Source: Cepaea nemoralis (Eukaryota; Mollusca; Gastropoda; Stylommatophora; Helicidae). From it: a DNA stretch of 64,000 bases. Positions 24,755-36,368 of the stretch are shown here, piece after piece. The stretch lies in NCBI GenBank assembly GCA_014155875.1, contig JACEFZ010002068.1, positions 62,001 through 126,000 on the forward strand. Direction: 5' to 3'. A program made the translations under genes and the position numbers. The first letter of the stretch is position 1. Each line of letters opens with the position of its first letter. Under the pieces are notes generated by a model that saw nothing but the letters and a program-made list of their open reading frames with translations, was not told where the DNA came from and ran no database searches.

Positions 24755-25530
24755 AAAATTATCAAAATGGAATGTTAGGACGTTAAACAACGACACAAAA
24801 TTAGATAACATCAAACTGGAAATGGAAAGAGAGAAAAATTAATATTTTAGGGATGTGCGAAACGAGACGGACAGGAGCAGGCATCAAGATAGATGAAGAT
24901 TTTAAGATTATTTATTCTGGAGGAGAAGACCGACAAAGGGGGTAGCAATTATTAAGGACCGGCAAATATCAAAATCTGTTCAAGGATATTGGGCCGTGTC
25001 AGACAGAGTTCTGCTAGTTAAATTGAGCGGCAGATCTTTTGGCATAAATGTTATTCAGGTATATGCCCCAACAGGAGAATCCAGTGAGGATAGTGTAGAG
25101 GAATTTTATAATGATATAGCGTCTGCTTTAAAGAAATTGTAGAAATTCAGAAATAAACATGACAATAGGGGACTTCAATGCAAAAGTAGGAAATCAAGGT
25201 GATAGATATACAGTAGGAAACTATGATTCAGGAGAGAGAAATGAAAGAGGTTACAGACTTGTAGAGTGGGCAAATGAGCAGGAAATAATTGTAGGAAACA
25301 CCTGGTTTAAGCAACATTCTAGAAGATTATGGACATGGATGAGTCCTGATAGCAGGAATAGAAACCATATTGATTACATTCTGATTAGCAGAAGATTTAG
25401 AAATGCGTTAACAATTGCAAAAACAGTGCTGATTGTTATAGTGACCACAGGAACATTGAGTGACCACAGTAACATTGAGGATAAAGTTAAAGAATGTCAA
25501 GTATATAATAGGAAACACTAAATATGATTT
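24755..25530 (+). pseudogene. LINE A endonuclease domain, broken
   Basis: Blocks in shifting frames give KWNVRTLNNDTKLDNIK (Asn motif), a degraded MCETRRTG region (Glu motif), GYWAVSDRVLLVKLSG, INVIQVYAPTGESSEDS, then the open frame 25159-25521 with MTIGDFNAKVGNQGD (Asp motif), GNTWFKQHSRRLWTWMSPD and NHIDYILISRRFRNAL. An SDH-like motif follows near 25460 (LSDHSN). Stops after EREKN and LKKL interrupt the frame. Confidence 0.88.
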
Positions 25531-25705
25531 CTGTACATTGAGTAACGACAAGGAAATACAAAACAAATTCAATATAGAAAAACAGAACATATTTGATATA
25601 TTGTCTGATCTAAACATCCTATTCCAGGATGTGGATGATCATTGGGAAATGTTGAACAATTCAATCAGTTTGGCTGCAGAAACAACTATTCCAAAATTAA
25701 AGTAG

Positions 25706-27591
25706 GTGGGTCGTAAGAAATGGATGACTGAAGAAATTTTACAACTAATGGAAACAAGAAGACTCAACAAAAAAAATTCTGCCAAATATGAAGAAATTCA
25801 CAGACAAGTCAGAATATTATGTAAGGAGGCAAAAGAAGCATGGCTTGAGAAAAATTGCTTAGAAATTGAAAAACAACACAACAGTCAAAATACCAAATTA
25901 GTGCACAAAAGAATTCAGGAACTTACTAATAAAAGAACAAGTACATCAGCAGGCTGTCTAAAAACTAAAGATGGCAAAATCATAATAGAAAAAGATCAGA
26001 TTCTACATGTATGGTCAGACTATGTGAAAAACCTTTATGATGATAACAGAGATGAACAGTATGATATTCGATTTAATAATGAAGGACCGCCAATTTTGAA
26101 GATGGAGGTTCGAAATGTTCTTAAACATATGAAAGCTGGCAAGGCCCCCGGTTCAGATAACATCACAACAGAAATGATTAAAGCTTTAGAAGAATATGGA
26201 ATAGATCAAGTCACCAGACTGCTGAACACATTATATGATACCGGAGATATACCTTCTGAATTATGTAATTCTGAATTTATTGCAATCCCAAAGAAATCAG
26301 GAGCCTTGGAATGTGATCAACATAGAACAATTAGTATAATGAGTCACATCACAAAGATTTTGCTACGAATTATCATGCAAAGAGTGAGGAAGAAAATACA
26401 ACCTGAAATAGAGGAAGAACAATGTGGGTTTGTAGAAGGAAAGGGTACAGTAAATGTTGTGTATATGCTGCGATCAGTTATTGAACGTTCTATAGAAGTA
26501 AACAAAGATATACATCTTTGCTTTATTGACTACACAAAGGCTTTCGATAGAGTAAGACATGTCAACATGGTAGATATGCTTGCAGATCTACAAATTGATG
26601 GGAAAGACATTAGACTTATAAAAAACATATATTGGAAACAACAAGCTGCCATAAGGATTGATAATGAAGTGGGACAATATCAGCCTATTAAGAGAGGTGT
26701 TAGGCAGGGATGTGTAATGTCTCCAGATCTTTTTTCCCTATACAGTGAAAATATTTTCAGAAATGTAGAAGATATAAATGGAATCAGCATTGGAGGACGA
26801 AACATCAATAACATTAGATATGCAGATGATACAGTATTGATTGCAGACAATGAGCAGGATCTGCAACAATTAGTAGATGCGGTTGTTGCACACAGTGAAC
26901 AACTGGGTTAGAATTAAATTGTAAAAAGACACAGATTATGGTCGTCACTAGGAAGAACGAAATACCACAATGTAATATACAAGTAAATGGGAATATTCTT
27001 CAACAAGTGAATCGGTACAATTATCTCGGAACAGTCATAACATCTGATGGGAGATGCCTTGAAGAGATTAGAACAAGAATCGCCATGGCGAAAGTAGCCT
27101 TTAGCAAGATGAAAAACATACTGACCAATAAAAAGATGTCAATTGAAACGAGAAAAAGAGTGTTGAGGTGCTACATAGAGCCTGTTCTTTTGTATGGATG
27201 TGAAACTTGGACAATGAGCAGTCAAGCTGAAAAACATCTGATGGCTGCAGAAATGTGGTTTCTGAGGAAAATGCAATGAATACATTGTCCAGACAGAAAA
27301 ACCAATGACCAAGTACTAAAGGAGACAAGTGAAAATCGTAAATTGATTAGAGAAATTAGACGTAGACAGTCAAAATTTTTTGGACATGTTATGAGAAGAA
27401 ATGGATTGGAGAACTTAGTGACAACTGGCAAGATCGAAGGGAACAGACCAAGGGGAAGACCGAGAAGTAAATACCTGGATGGCTTGGCCACATGGCATGG
27501 TCGAGATAGGAACACTGAGCTGATCCACGACTCTGGTGTTCGAGTGAAATGGCGAGTCATGACCGCCCACGCTTTCCGGCATGGCACATGA
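25706..27591 (+). pseudogene. LINE A reverse transcriptase, two frames
   Basis: The first open part (25706-26911) holds the KKWMTEEILQLMETRR linker, GPPILKMEVRNVLKHMKAGKA, GSDNITTEMIKALEEYG, PKKSGALECDQHRTISI, EEQCGFVEGKGT, LCFIDYTKAFDRVRHVNM, RGVRQGCVMSPDLFSLYSE and the catalytic RYADDTVLIA near 26815-26845. A single-base deletion at about 26906 shifts the frame. The remainder (26938-27279, then 27343-27591) carries MVVTRKNEIPQCN through the CETWTMSSQAEKH region and GHVMRRNGLENLVT to HAFRHGT. Another break lies near 27280. Confidence 0.92.
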
Positions 27592-27805
27592 TTGATTGAT
27601 TGATTATACATTTATCTTCATTAATATATTTTGCATCTGCAATGATTAAAGTACTCAGATAAGTCAATACATTAACGTGTTTCAGGCTGGTTTAGTTCAT
27701 CTTGATGTTGCAATTGGCAAGACATGCTTTCTTCGCAATTACCATTACAACAGTTCTTCTCTTATTCAGACTAAGTCAGCTTTAATGCCTTTCTGCTGTA
27801 ATTAT

Positions 27806-29115
27806 ATATATCTCATCTCATCATGTTCCTCTTGAACCTTGCGGTGTCGAGGTGAAGTATAAAAATCGTGAGAGTGCCCGATTATGGGCTTCATATATCG
27901 ATATTCCCATGGACTCTGCTATTCCCTCCGTCCAACATTTACGTGGTCAGCCTCTTCCTCTGTTTCCATCTGGTCTGTACATCATTGCTTGTTGTGGTAT
28001 ACTGTTGACTGGTAATCTACTTGCATGGCCAAACCATTTGACTTGCTGCTTTCTAATAAAATCTAGTGCTGCTTTAACCCCCACATTAGTCCTGATTTCT
28101 TCATTTCTGATCTTATCTCTTCTTGATACGTTGAGTATTCTTCTCAGGAACCTCATTTCTGTTGTTGTGATTTTTCTTTTCTCTTTTTCTGTCATTGTCC
28201 AGGTTTGGCATTGGTAGCATAGATTTGGTAGGAAGATTGTGTTGTAAAGTGCTTTCTTAGTAGTTATTGATACATGTTTGTTCTTTAGTATTGGTGCCAT
28301 TTGTCCAATGAGTTGATTTGCCTTATTGCACGTATTTTCGATCTCGTCTTCTGATCTGCCATTTGATGATATTATACTTCCTATGTACTTGAAACTCTTT
28401 ACTTGTTTCAAGTGATGTTCGTTTAGGTGAATTATTTTTGTTTGTTCTTCTTTAGTTATAGTCATTACCTCTCTTTTGCTTGTGCTAATTTTCATGTTAT
28501 GTTCCCTATACATTTCGTTTAGACTATTCATGTGGTCTTGTAATTCAGCTTCTGATTTTGCTATTAGTGCTTGGTCGTCCGCAAACAGGAGTTCTCTAAT
28601 GGTTAGATTTACAGATGGTTCTTCTTCTGTGTTCTCGCCATGCGGTATTCTTGCTGTCTCTGCTTGGCTGGTTTCTTTACATATGTTGTCTATATATGTT
28701 ATGAACAAGAGAGGGGACAGGACACAACCTTATCCAGATCTTATGGTGAAGGGTTCTGAGTGTCCTCCAGTTGCTCTCACTATGCATTCACTGTTGTTGT
28801 ATAAACTTCTACGTAGGTTTGTTAGATGTGTACTCACTCCATATTGTTTAAGGATTTCCTACAGCTTGTTTCTATCTACTCTATAGAATGCCTTTTCGTG
28901 GTCGACAAAGGCTAAGTAGAGTGTTTCATTGAATTCGATTGATTTGTCTATAAGTTGTCTAAGAACAAAAATGGCATCTGTGCGTCCTTTGTTTTTCCTA
29001 AATCCAAGTTGTGTTTCGCTTAGCTGGGGTTCTAAAGTAGTTCGTAATCTTTTTCAAGAATTTTGCAAAATATTTTCCCAGTATGACTCAACAGTGAAAT
29101 ACCTCTGTTATTATA
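27806..29115 (-). pseudogene. LINE B, 5'-truncated, antisense
   Basis: Read from 29115 downward: KHNLDLGKTKDAQM and FVDHEKAFYRVDRNK in disturbed frames, SGXGCVLSPLLFITYIDNI, then an open frame of 253 codons (28708-27947). That frame contains the FADD-type catalytic motif (RELLFADDQALIAKSEAELQ), FKYIGSIISSNGRSEDEI, YNTIFLPNLCYQCQTWTM, MRFLRRILNVSRRDKIRN, VKWFGHASRLPVNSIP and the start of the GRGRPRK block. The 3' end carries the shared CACCGCAAGGT and GATGAGATGAGAT words at about 27806-27850. This is the best-preserved LINE B here, stopped upstream at a TAAGGTTGTG position near 28730. Confidence 0.9.
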
Positions 29116-29355
29116 TCTATTAATTCAACATAACCTTGTCAATAAAATCACGAAGGCTGTTTACATTGTGTCCAAGAATTCCTATTCCGGTCATGACGTG
29201 TTTGGATTGCACTATTATTTCGCTGTGCAAATTGAAGAGATTAGATGATTGTTTACAGTACTGCTCAACACTTTATTTTATGTGTTGAAAATGTCCAGAT
29301 TGGTTGTCAATTGTTATGACATCATTTCTCTCCAATATCTCTCTTCTAATATTCT
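29116..29355. other. unassigned sequence
   Basis: Nothing recognised between LINE B and the SINE. Confidence 0.4.
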
Positions 29356-29600
29356 AGCCTGCCTCTGTGACGAAAGGGTTGCGAACGCGATTCAGAATAT
29401 AGCATGACGCGCTCGAAATAAGCTGCAGGCGATTTGGAAGCCGACCGCTGAGTTTTGATTTGTAACAATGGTATGAACCTTTGTCGTTCAATAACAAACA
29501 CCACTGAGCATACAATTGCCCACTAAATAACAAACAGTCAAAAAATGCTGAGGTCGATTGCAATGCCCTGTAGTGGACATGCAACTTACTTGTTATTATT
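29356..29600 (+). mobile_element. tRNA-derived SINE copy
   Basis: A tRNA-like head (29365-29400, GTGACGAAAGGGTTGCGAACGC, with a degraded A-box) is followed by family core words: AACAAACACCACTGAGCATACA, AACAGTCAAAAAATGCTGAGGTCGATTGCAATGCCCTG and the terminal GGACATGCAACTTACTT. The order and orientation match the copies at 10.3 and 42.7 kb. Confidence 0.75.
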
Positions 29601-29950
29601 CTCAGATCTTTACCATCAATATTTAAACTGTCCCAGATTCTAATCTTCAAGTTTCACCATATCAAATGCTTTAGTATAGTCAGTAAGGCACAAACATAGA
29701 TCTGAGTTCATTTCAATCATTACTTCTGTTAATGTTCTCAAGATGTGCCTTTACCTTCCACAAATTCCCACTGCTCAATTCCAATTTCTGGTATATCATT
29801 ATAATTATCATCAGTATTTTAGTCACGTGCTTATAAGGCTCATTAAACTAATTGTGCGATGTTCTCCACAGTCTGTTGCACCAGATTTCTTTGGCAGGGC
29901 TGCGAAAATAGATTCAGGAGATCATCGGGTCCATAGTTATAAATGCCAAT
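29600..29950 (-). pseudogene. LINE RT fragment (LINE A relative), antisense
   Basis: Minus-strand translation gives LRTLTEVMIEMNSDLCLCLTDYTKAFDMVKLED and then NLDSLNIDGKDLRIIT, the palm region also seen in LINE A and the 37.9-40.8 kb element. Toward its 5' side the block SLISTIISH-like and KSGATDCGEHRTISLM appears. No catalytic YADD is included. Confidence 0.8.
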
Positions 29951-29984
29951 CAGCAATTTTATTTTAAACAATCTTTTCTTTGAA

Positions 29985-30130
29985 TAACGAAGACACAAAC
30001 AATAGATTGCACAATTTATTGCCTGGCATATTTCGCTGCATCTCGTCAGGTACATACTGCAGAAATCACACAATTTACGTGAATTAACTAGATAAATCCT
30101 TCAAGTTGAAATATACACATATTCGCACAG
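29985..30130 (-). mobile_element. Penelope-like 3' terminal segment
   Basis: AATAGATTGCAC-ATTTATT-CCTGGCATATTTCGCTGCATCTCGTCAGGTACATACTGCAG and the following bases to TATTCGCACAG match 63055-63190 with few differences. At 63 kb this sequence lies directly behind the stop codon of a GIY-YIG domain, so both are probably the 3' untranslated end of one Penelope-like family. Confidence 0.8.
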
Positions 30131-30242
30131 CTCCCTATTCACTAGCGTTCCATTAGAGGAGACAGTGAAAATAATAAGGGAACGCATTAAAGACAAACAA
30201 CTAAAATTAGACATACCAACACCTATTCTGGAGAGGCACTGA
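30129..30242 (+). pseudogene. Penelope-like RT fragment, inverted junction
   Basis: A 37-codon plus frame reads SSLFTSVPLEETVKII then RERIKDKQLKLDIPTPILERH before a stop. Penelope-like RTs carry an SLFTNVP-type motif in the palm followed by a helix ending in such a basic stretch. It starts exactly where the antisense Penelope 3' segment ends. Two partial copies therefore meet in opposite orientation. The fragment is short and assignment rests on this one motif. Confidence 0.65.
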
Positions 30243-31000
30243 TTGTAGACGATTCTGATCTACTATTATCCTCATATATTCTGTCCACTTTTCAAATACC
30301 ATTTATTGCTCATTGACATTTTATATTCTTTTGTTTTTAAATAACTAAATGTTCTATGTCTTTCTAATGTCCGATAATTGTTGTATGTTTTTGTACATAC
30401 ATTTTGTGTTTTCTCGTTGTTCCATGACATCTTTACACTTACAATTTAGCCAGACTTCTTGCACTGTTTACACCTTCGTACTATTTCTCTACATATTCTT
30501 TTATATTAATTATAATGTTGTTTGCTTTGTCTTCTAATGTCCATAACTACACGAAAATGCATGTGAATCGATTGGCGGAGATCGCATAGAGTTGAACGTG
30601 TTGTTTGACAACTTGCGATGAGCCCAAAATGTCACGCACTTAAAAAACGACGTATGCGACACAAAACATCCATCCCGTAGGGACTTTTAACGCCATGTTA
30701 GATCATGTAATACCCGACACAATTGAAACAAAAAATAACTTGCACAAGGAAATTCAGACGGCACGTTTTAAGCATAAGTAAATACAGAGAGACAGAACAC
30801 AGAAACTTTAAGACAAAAACGGGAGAAGCACGTCTCTACTCTGGAAGAAACAACAGATAACACCGTAAAGGCGTGGCCAAAATCCCTAAAACGTAAACAG
30901 GATGATCAATATTGCTATGGATGTGCGATCACAGCACGTCACGTTAATAGCGGGGAGGTATAAGTAAGGATCCTTTTACACACTTTGATGGCGCAGGGGT
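30243..31000. other. unassigned AT-rich sequence
   Basis: No recognisable coding, tandem or dispersed repeat was found. Confidence 0.5.
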
Positions 31001-31505
31001 ATATGGTGCTAACCCATATTTATAATATAGCCATCGTTGCTCACTGTGTGATTTGGTATAAATCACGTTGGCCTCTTTTTCTCCCCAAGATATTTTTGGT
31101 ACCCACTTTAGGCTGGGTTTATCTTGGAACCCAGGTCATTTTTGCACATTCGAATCCGCCCCGATGCGGATAGAACCCGGACCCCATCTGTAGTGGTAGA
31201 GAGCATACATGTTCCAGTGACACCAAGAGCTTTGCCCATGATAGCACAGCCGATGGTAGGACTTCCCGTGTTGGACAGGTCGAGGGGTAGGGAAAAGACG
31301 AAGTGATATACAAACCTCATGGCTTGTAGGTCGACTGGGGGAAGTCAAAGGCTAGAGAAACCAAACCCGAACGAAATGCACACTGAAGTCGGATGTACTG
31401 TGCCACAGCCTTGACTAGACTTCACTTCGCAGCTCACTTGATGAGGATGAAGAACTCAGAGCTACCCGGCCGGCAGACGAGGGTCTAGCCACTAAGCTAC
31501 CTCAT
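31001..31505. other. GC-balanced unassigned segment, possible SINE head
   Basis: This is less AT-rich than its surroundings. Its right end on minus reads GAGGTAGCTTAGTGGCTAG, which resembles a tRNA A-box region. AATCCGCCCCGATGCGG near 31155-31175 is weakly B-box-like but in a different arrangement. Overlapping short open frames on both strands have no recognised domain. I leave it unassigned. Confidence 0.35.
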
Positions 31506-31507
31506 TT

Positions 31508-32236
31508 CTAACAGTGAAATATACAGGAGATTAATTAATGCTTCATCCACGTGGGAGATCTAATCGCCAGTGAGACATACAGGAGACTAAATAATGTTCC
31601 ATCTAAATAGGAGACCTTAATGGCCTACAGAAATACAGGAGTTTAAATAATGCGCTATCTAAATGAGAGATCTTAATGCAGGTGAAATATACAGGAGTTT
31701 AATTAATGTGCCATCTAAATGAGAGATCTTAATGCAGGTGAGATATACTTGAGTTTAATTAATGTGCCATCTAAATGAGATATCTTAATGCCAGTTAGAT
31801 ATACAGGAACTTGGGTAATGTGCTATCTAAATGAGCGATGGTAATGCCAGTGACATATACAGAAGGGTAACTAATATACCAGCTAAATGACAGATCTTAA
31901 TGCCAGCGAGATATACAGGAGCTTAACTAATGTACCATTCAAGTGGGAGATCTTAATGCCAGTGAGAAATACAGGAGTTTAATTAGTGTGCCATATAAAT
32001 GAGAGATCTTAATGTCAGTGAGATATCCAGGAGTTTAAATAATACGCCGTCCAAGTGGAGATCTTAATGCCAGCGAGATATACAGGAGTTTAAGTAATGT
32101 GCCATTTATGTGGGATATCGTTTAGTTTAATTAACTAATGTGCCATCCAAATGGGAGATCCTAATGCCAGTGTGACATGCAGGAGTTTAAATAATGCACC
32201 ATCTAAACGGAAGATCTTAATGCTAGTAAGATATTT
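31508..32236. repeat. 56-bp minisatellite, about 13 copies
   Basis: The unit is roughly TAATGCCAGTGAGATATACAGG then AGTTTAATTAATGTGCCATC and TAAATGAGAGATCT. It repeats with substitutions and small indels across about 730 bp. Its right edge abuts the truncated RT of LINE C, with the last partial unit ending in AGTAAGATAT. Confidence 0.95.
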
Positions 32237-34127
32237 TTTGTTTATTAATGTTGCATATCTCTTGTACAGTATTATGATGCTTGAATCTTTGAAATCCTGT
32301 GGGACTTGTCCTTCTCGCCAGCATACTCTATTAGCTGGTGGATCTGTAGAGTGAGTGTGTCTTGCCCACTCCTGATAACCTCTATTGGAATCCCATCCTT
32401 ACCTGGAACCTTTTCAGATGCAAGTTCATTTATAGCACACCTAACTTCTGTTCTGGTGGGAAGTGTGTCCATGTGATCAAGAGTTGGTAGAGCCTCTATG
32501 GCGTTGTGGGCATCATCCGCTAGTTTGGTCTCACTTGAGTAAAGCTCCAAATAGTGCTCTACCCATCTGTCCATCTGCTGTTTCTTATCAGTTATGATTT
32601 TTTTCAGTCAAGGTTTTCAATGGTGCACTTCTTTTGATCATTGGACCACATGCTTTCTTTATTCCTTCATACATGCTTCTGATGTTTTCCTTATCACTTG
32701 CGATTTGAATGGACTCACATAACTTGATCCAATAATCATTTGCACACTGCCTGGCAGCCTTTTGCACATCCTGCCTAGCTTGCTTTAGCTCACTCAGAGT
32801 GTTACGCGTTGGTCTTTCCTTGTTTCTTAAGAGAGCTATCTTCTTCTTATCAATCAAGGGCTGCAGAGTCTGACTGTTTACCGCAAACCAATCCTGCCTC
32901 TGATGATCCGCAGTGCTGTAAACCCCTATGGCAGTTTTATAAAGAGTTTCCTTAAGTTGACCCCACATGTCATTTACTGTATAATTTTCTGGTGTATCAG
33001 TAAAAGCGTCTTCAAGTTGCTGTTGAAACGTAAAGCACTTTTCAGGATCGTGAGTGCTAATAATATTAATCCTGGGGCTAGATTTGTGTTTAGCTGTGTA
33101 GATTCTCTTTGGTCTGTCTAACCCTTGCAACAACCAAAGAATGATCCGTATCACAGTCAGCACTGTAGTAACTTCGAGTCAATGATATATGGTTCAGATG
33201 TTGTCTCCGTGTGATGATGAAGTCCAGCTGGTGTCAATTGCCGGATCTTGGATGTTTCCATGTGACCTTATGCAGCTCTTTTGTTTTAAAAAAGTAATTT
33301 GTAATACATAGGTCATTTCTGGTGCAATGCTCCAGCAGCCTTTGCCCATTTTCATTCATGCGACCGATGTTGTACTTTCCAAGGCACACTGGCCATTAAC
33401 TCGAGTCCTTGCTCACACGAGCATTGAAGTATATAAATCATATAAAGCATATAAATGTAGTCAGATTTTGGAACTGCCTTGATCACGGAGTCTAGCTGCT
33501 CATAGAACGTATCCTTCACATCATCAGAGGAAACGATTGTCGGTGCATATGCAATGATAATGGTGGCAAAACCACAAGAGGTTGCCAAGCGCAGGGATAA
33601 TAATTTCCTCCTGCTGGAATTTCAATCATTCCTAGTAGCGAATTCTTCACTGCAAAGCCCACACAGTGTTTCCTTTTTCCTGCCTGCCGTCTACCCTTCC
33701 AAATAAAAGTGTAATTGTTTTCCTTGAGTGACCCTTCCTCAGCGAGGCGAGTCTCCTGCAGGCCAGCAATATCAATGTTAAGACGATTGAGTTCGGCATC
33801 AATCACAGCCGTTTTTCTCACATCGTCAATATTGGTCAAGTCAGTAGAAAATCCTGGACACATGGTTCTCACGTTCCAGGTTGCAAGCCGTAGCTTGAGG
33901 TTTCTATTTTGCTTTTTATCAGTACCTGGTGCATTGGTTTTACAGCCTGCGATCCAGATTTTGTCCTAGCCCCAAGCACCCATTGAAGCAGGCAGGCCTA
34001 GTTCACTCCAGAGGAAAGGTAACACTACTACATCTGGAACAAGCCAAGCTGAAGAAGCTGCCGGATCAGCAAAGAAATGTTCTAACTGTCCGCCTGTCGG
34101 AGCTTCGATCCTAGACCAGCCGCCAAC
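32237..34127 (-). pseudogene. LINE C, endonuclease and start of RT, antisense; 3' end missing
   Basis: From 33872 downward the minus strand gives an AP-like endonuclease: RTMCPGFSTDL, LNIDIAGLQETRLAEEGSL (Glu motif), FIWKGRRQAGKRKHCVGFAV and TIIIAYAPTI. Then come a linker (33163-32588) with GRQ-like DHQRQDWFAVNS and KKACGPMIKRSAPL, and the RT start (32574-32272) with WVEHYLELYSS, ASEKVPGKDGIPIEVI and VPQDFKDSSIIILYKR. The rest of the RT is absent because the sequence passes into the 56-bp minisatellite. LINE copies usually lose 5' ends, so the missing 3' end points to a later deletion. The 5' part continues beyond the solo LTR at 36127-36290. Confidence 0.87.
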
Positions 34128-34254
34128 TGTCGTATTATATATGTGTCGTCCCTGGGGTGAGGGGAATCAACACCCACATTCTTTTAACCCCATATCATTA
34201 TTCTGGAGAATCCACTAGATTTCCATCCACAACACCCCGTCAGTCACTGGATCC

Positions 34255-34344
<90 letters not shown>

Positions 34345-36126
34345 ATTGGACCATGCCCCCTCTCATTCTTCTCCAACACAACATACCACACAACTCTAGC
34401 TTCTAAAATTAATAATAAATTAATTTAACGAAGAAAAGTGTATGTATGTGCGAAGTTCAGGTGTACAATGTATGTCGTATACTCTAGTGTCTCTGCAGAA
34501 TCAGACCGAACAGCTCAGGAGCAAAGTCTGATCATCCCAGTAATGGCCACACAACATCACCATAGCTCAGTACACTATGGCCTCACCAAAGGATGTTTCA
34601 CTCCGGCCAGGTGTGGAATTCCTCCAGCAGCTCCCTGATAATCCAGATATCTGGTCACCACAAATGGATATAGTCCAATACTGCTCTGAATCTGAAACAC
34701 ACTGTGCAACTAAATGTCACTACAATTCTGCGATCTAACCATCCTTGTATCGTTAAATACGGATCACTGTCACTTGAAACAAAACAAAAAATGTTCCTTG
34801 GTAATTGTCATGGATTTTCGCGATCACTATGTTAATGTTAAAGTTCCACAGGAATCCGCTGACTGAGAAAACACTATGTTAGGTGTTCAACTTTCCTCTA
34901 CAATTACTAGTGTTCCTGTTACATGTAGTATGGAAAATAACTTCACTCAACTTTCGTGAACCCTATCTCTGAGGATTCATTCCCAGATAATTATCGGTTC
35001 CTGCTCAGCAGAGCCATGTTCCTGCAGACCCTTTTGATTATGGGCCCAGTGCAAAAGTAAAACTTTCTTCAATGAATGAGCCATTATCCCAGACAATGAC
35101 TGTTCAGCTTGTTCTCCTGGTGAACGGAATGGAACCTGTTGAAGAGAGAACACACCTGGTGAGAGCAACCCGATACTGACCCTTATTAGGTGAGTGCAGG
35201 CCGACGGCCTCACTCAGATATATACAGCGAACGAAACTCTGTCATAGGGCAGAGGAGCTCATCACCTCGGTCTGAGTCATGGTAAGACAAGGGAGGACCA
35301 AAGGCAAAGTGCAGAAACCCAGTAGACACCCCACTGGAAGATCCTACCATTGGACATTGCCCCTATCCCCAAACCATCGTCAATCTCTCTAAACATCATC
35401 CCACTACATTATTCTCAACCAGCTGAGTTAAGTGATATCTTACACTAGCTAGTTCAATAACGGGATTGCCCACTGTTGCCGACACTCCTATATTACAATC
35501 TCCTAATGCACATGACTACACTCTATTCCTAAGAATAATCCCATTTGGGTCTAAATCACTCAATTACCATATATTGAGTCTGGCCTTAAATTGAGACTAC
35601 TCAACCACACAACGGGTAAATGTCCGCCAATGTCAATTAACACAAGACACGGTAGCCTCTCTTTATAATCCAGCCAGGAACATTACACACACGTCCGTAA
35701 AGTTTTCACAACACTTGGTCGACTTCCCAAAAGTTGGTTACCCAGCCAGTTTTAATACTGTGCCTAAACGACGTCACTCGCTGCCAACAACATGTGGCCC
35801 TCCCGTCTCCCTCTCGAGACTGTTTTTTCCGTACTTCAAAAGTCACTCCGGCCTGTGATCTAGATAAATTCATTTCTCCACAACAAAGATCTAGCCGACT
35901 TCCCACCCCCCCCCCCCCCCCCCCCACCCCCTCAGACAATTTGTCTCCAACTTCACAAGAAAGGTTGCCGCCCGTAAACAACTGACGCAACAGTCTTTTT
36001 CTCTCGATCAACAACACATCAAAGACTGCCGGCGCTTGTAGACAAGGCCTCAATAGTGTTTCATTGATCGACCCTTCCAAGAATACTGTGACACCAACCA
36101 AGGCTTAGGTCTGCCCTGCCATGACA
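34128..36126 (-). mobile_element. solo LTR of the Gypsy family, about 2.0 kb
   Basis: Starts TGTCGTATTATATATGTGTCGTCC and ends TGCCATGACA on plus, aligning in order with both LTRs of the 51-62 kb element. Shared landmarks are TGAGGGGAATCAACACCCACATT, the (CT)n tract with a CA extension (34258-34342), GACCATGCCCCCTCTC, AATTAATAATAAATTAATTT and TGATCCTTATTAG-like DNA near 35170-35190. It is more diverged than those two LTRs are from each other. No matching 5-bp flanks are evident (CCAAC left, GTTTG right), so the duplication has decayed or the ends are misplaced. It interrupts LINE C. Confidence 0.87.
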
Positions 36127-36290
36127 GTTTGTCTTTAGGTTGCATTTCCTCGCACCAGGGTAAGGCTTGTACCCTCCCAATTGCGCTCTTCCGCCCGAAG
36201 CCGTTGGCACAATGTTGGGTGTCGGGTTTGGTAAGCGCCGCCTAACTTTCAGCGCTAACAGAAAGCAGGTAGTACCGTCTACTGTTATAA
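36127..36290 (-). mobile_element. probable 5' region of LINE C beyond the solo LTR
   Basis: The sequence right of the LTR has the GC content of the LINE C leader at 33.9-34.1 kb. Its position fits the LINE's continuation. No coding or internal repeat proves it. Confidence 0.45.
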
Positions 36291-36338
36291 GGTAGCTCAG
36301 TCATATCTGACTAAGACCTGACTGCAAGGTATGGATAA

Positions 36339-36368
36339 TGTAGAGACGATAACATGATCGTCTCTACA
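36339..36368. repeat. perfect 12-bp inverted repeat (hairpin) in a local duplication
   Basis: TGTAGAGACGAT and its complement ATCGTCTCTACA are separated by AACATG. The word AAGGTATGGATAATGTAGAGACGATA occurs on either side (from about 36327 and 36369), so a duplication with an inverted segment at the junction created the hairpin. Confidence 0.9.

Larger units (their letters stand above)
24660..27606 (+). mobile_element. LINE A, nearly full-length but broken copy
   Basis: A roughly 2.9-kb RTE-like LINE with endonuclease then RT and a GATTGATTGATTG tail (27589-27604). The start is uncertain; the first family-like sequence is about 24660, and a CpG-rich stretch at 24430-24660 (ATGGCGACGACGCGACGCG) may be its 5' untranslated part. 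The RT part is well preserved over 401 codons (25706-26911), stopped by a one-base loss after HSEQLG, then resumes at 26938. The clade is inferred from a single endonuclease-RT frame and a short tandem 3' tail. Confidence 0.9.

Noticed and set aside
31108..31348. Overlapping short open frames on both strands around 31.1-31.35 kb as a host exon
   Set aside because: GC content is higher than surroundings, but there are no splice signals, domain or homology I can recognise; kept as unassigned.
31508..32236. CRISPR-like array
   Set aside because: Units are contiguous 56-mers without unique spacers, in a eukaryotic setting. The same holds for the 37-bp, 38-bp and 50-bp arrays.
35706..36101. 131-codon minus frame with a poly-Gly stretch in the solo LTR
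   Set aside because: Lies within LTR sequence and depends on a C-run; no matching frame was noticed in the other two LTRs.
34128..36126. Target-site duplication for the solo LTR
   Set aside because: CCAAC on the left and GTTTG on the right do not match; other nearby choices also fail.
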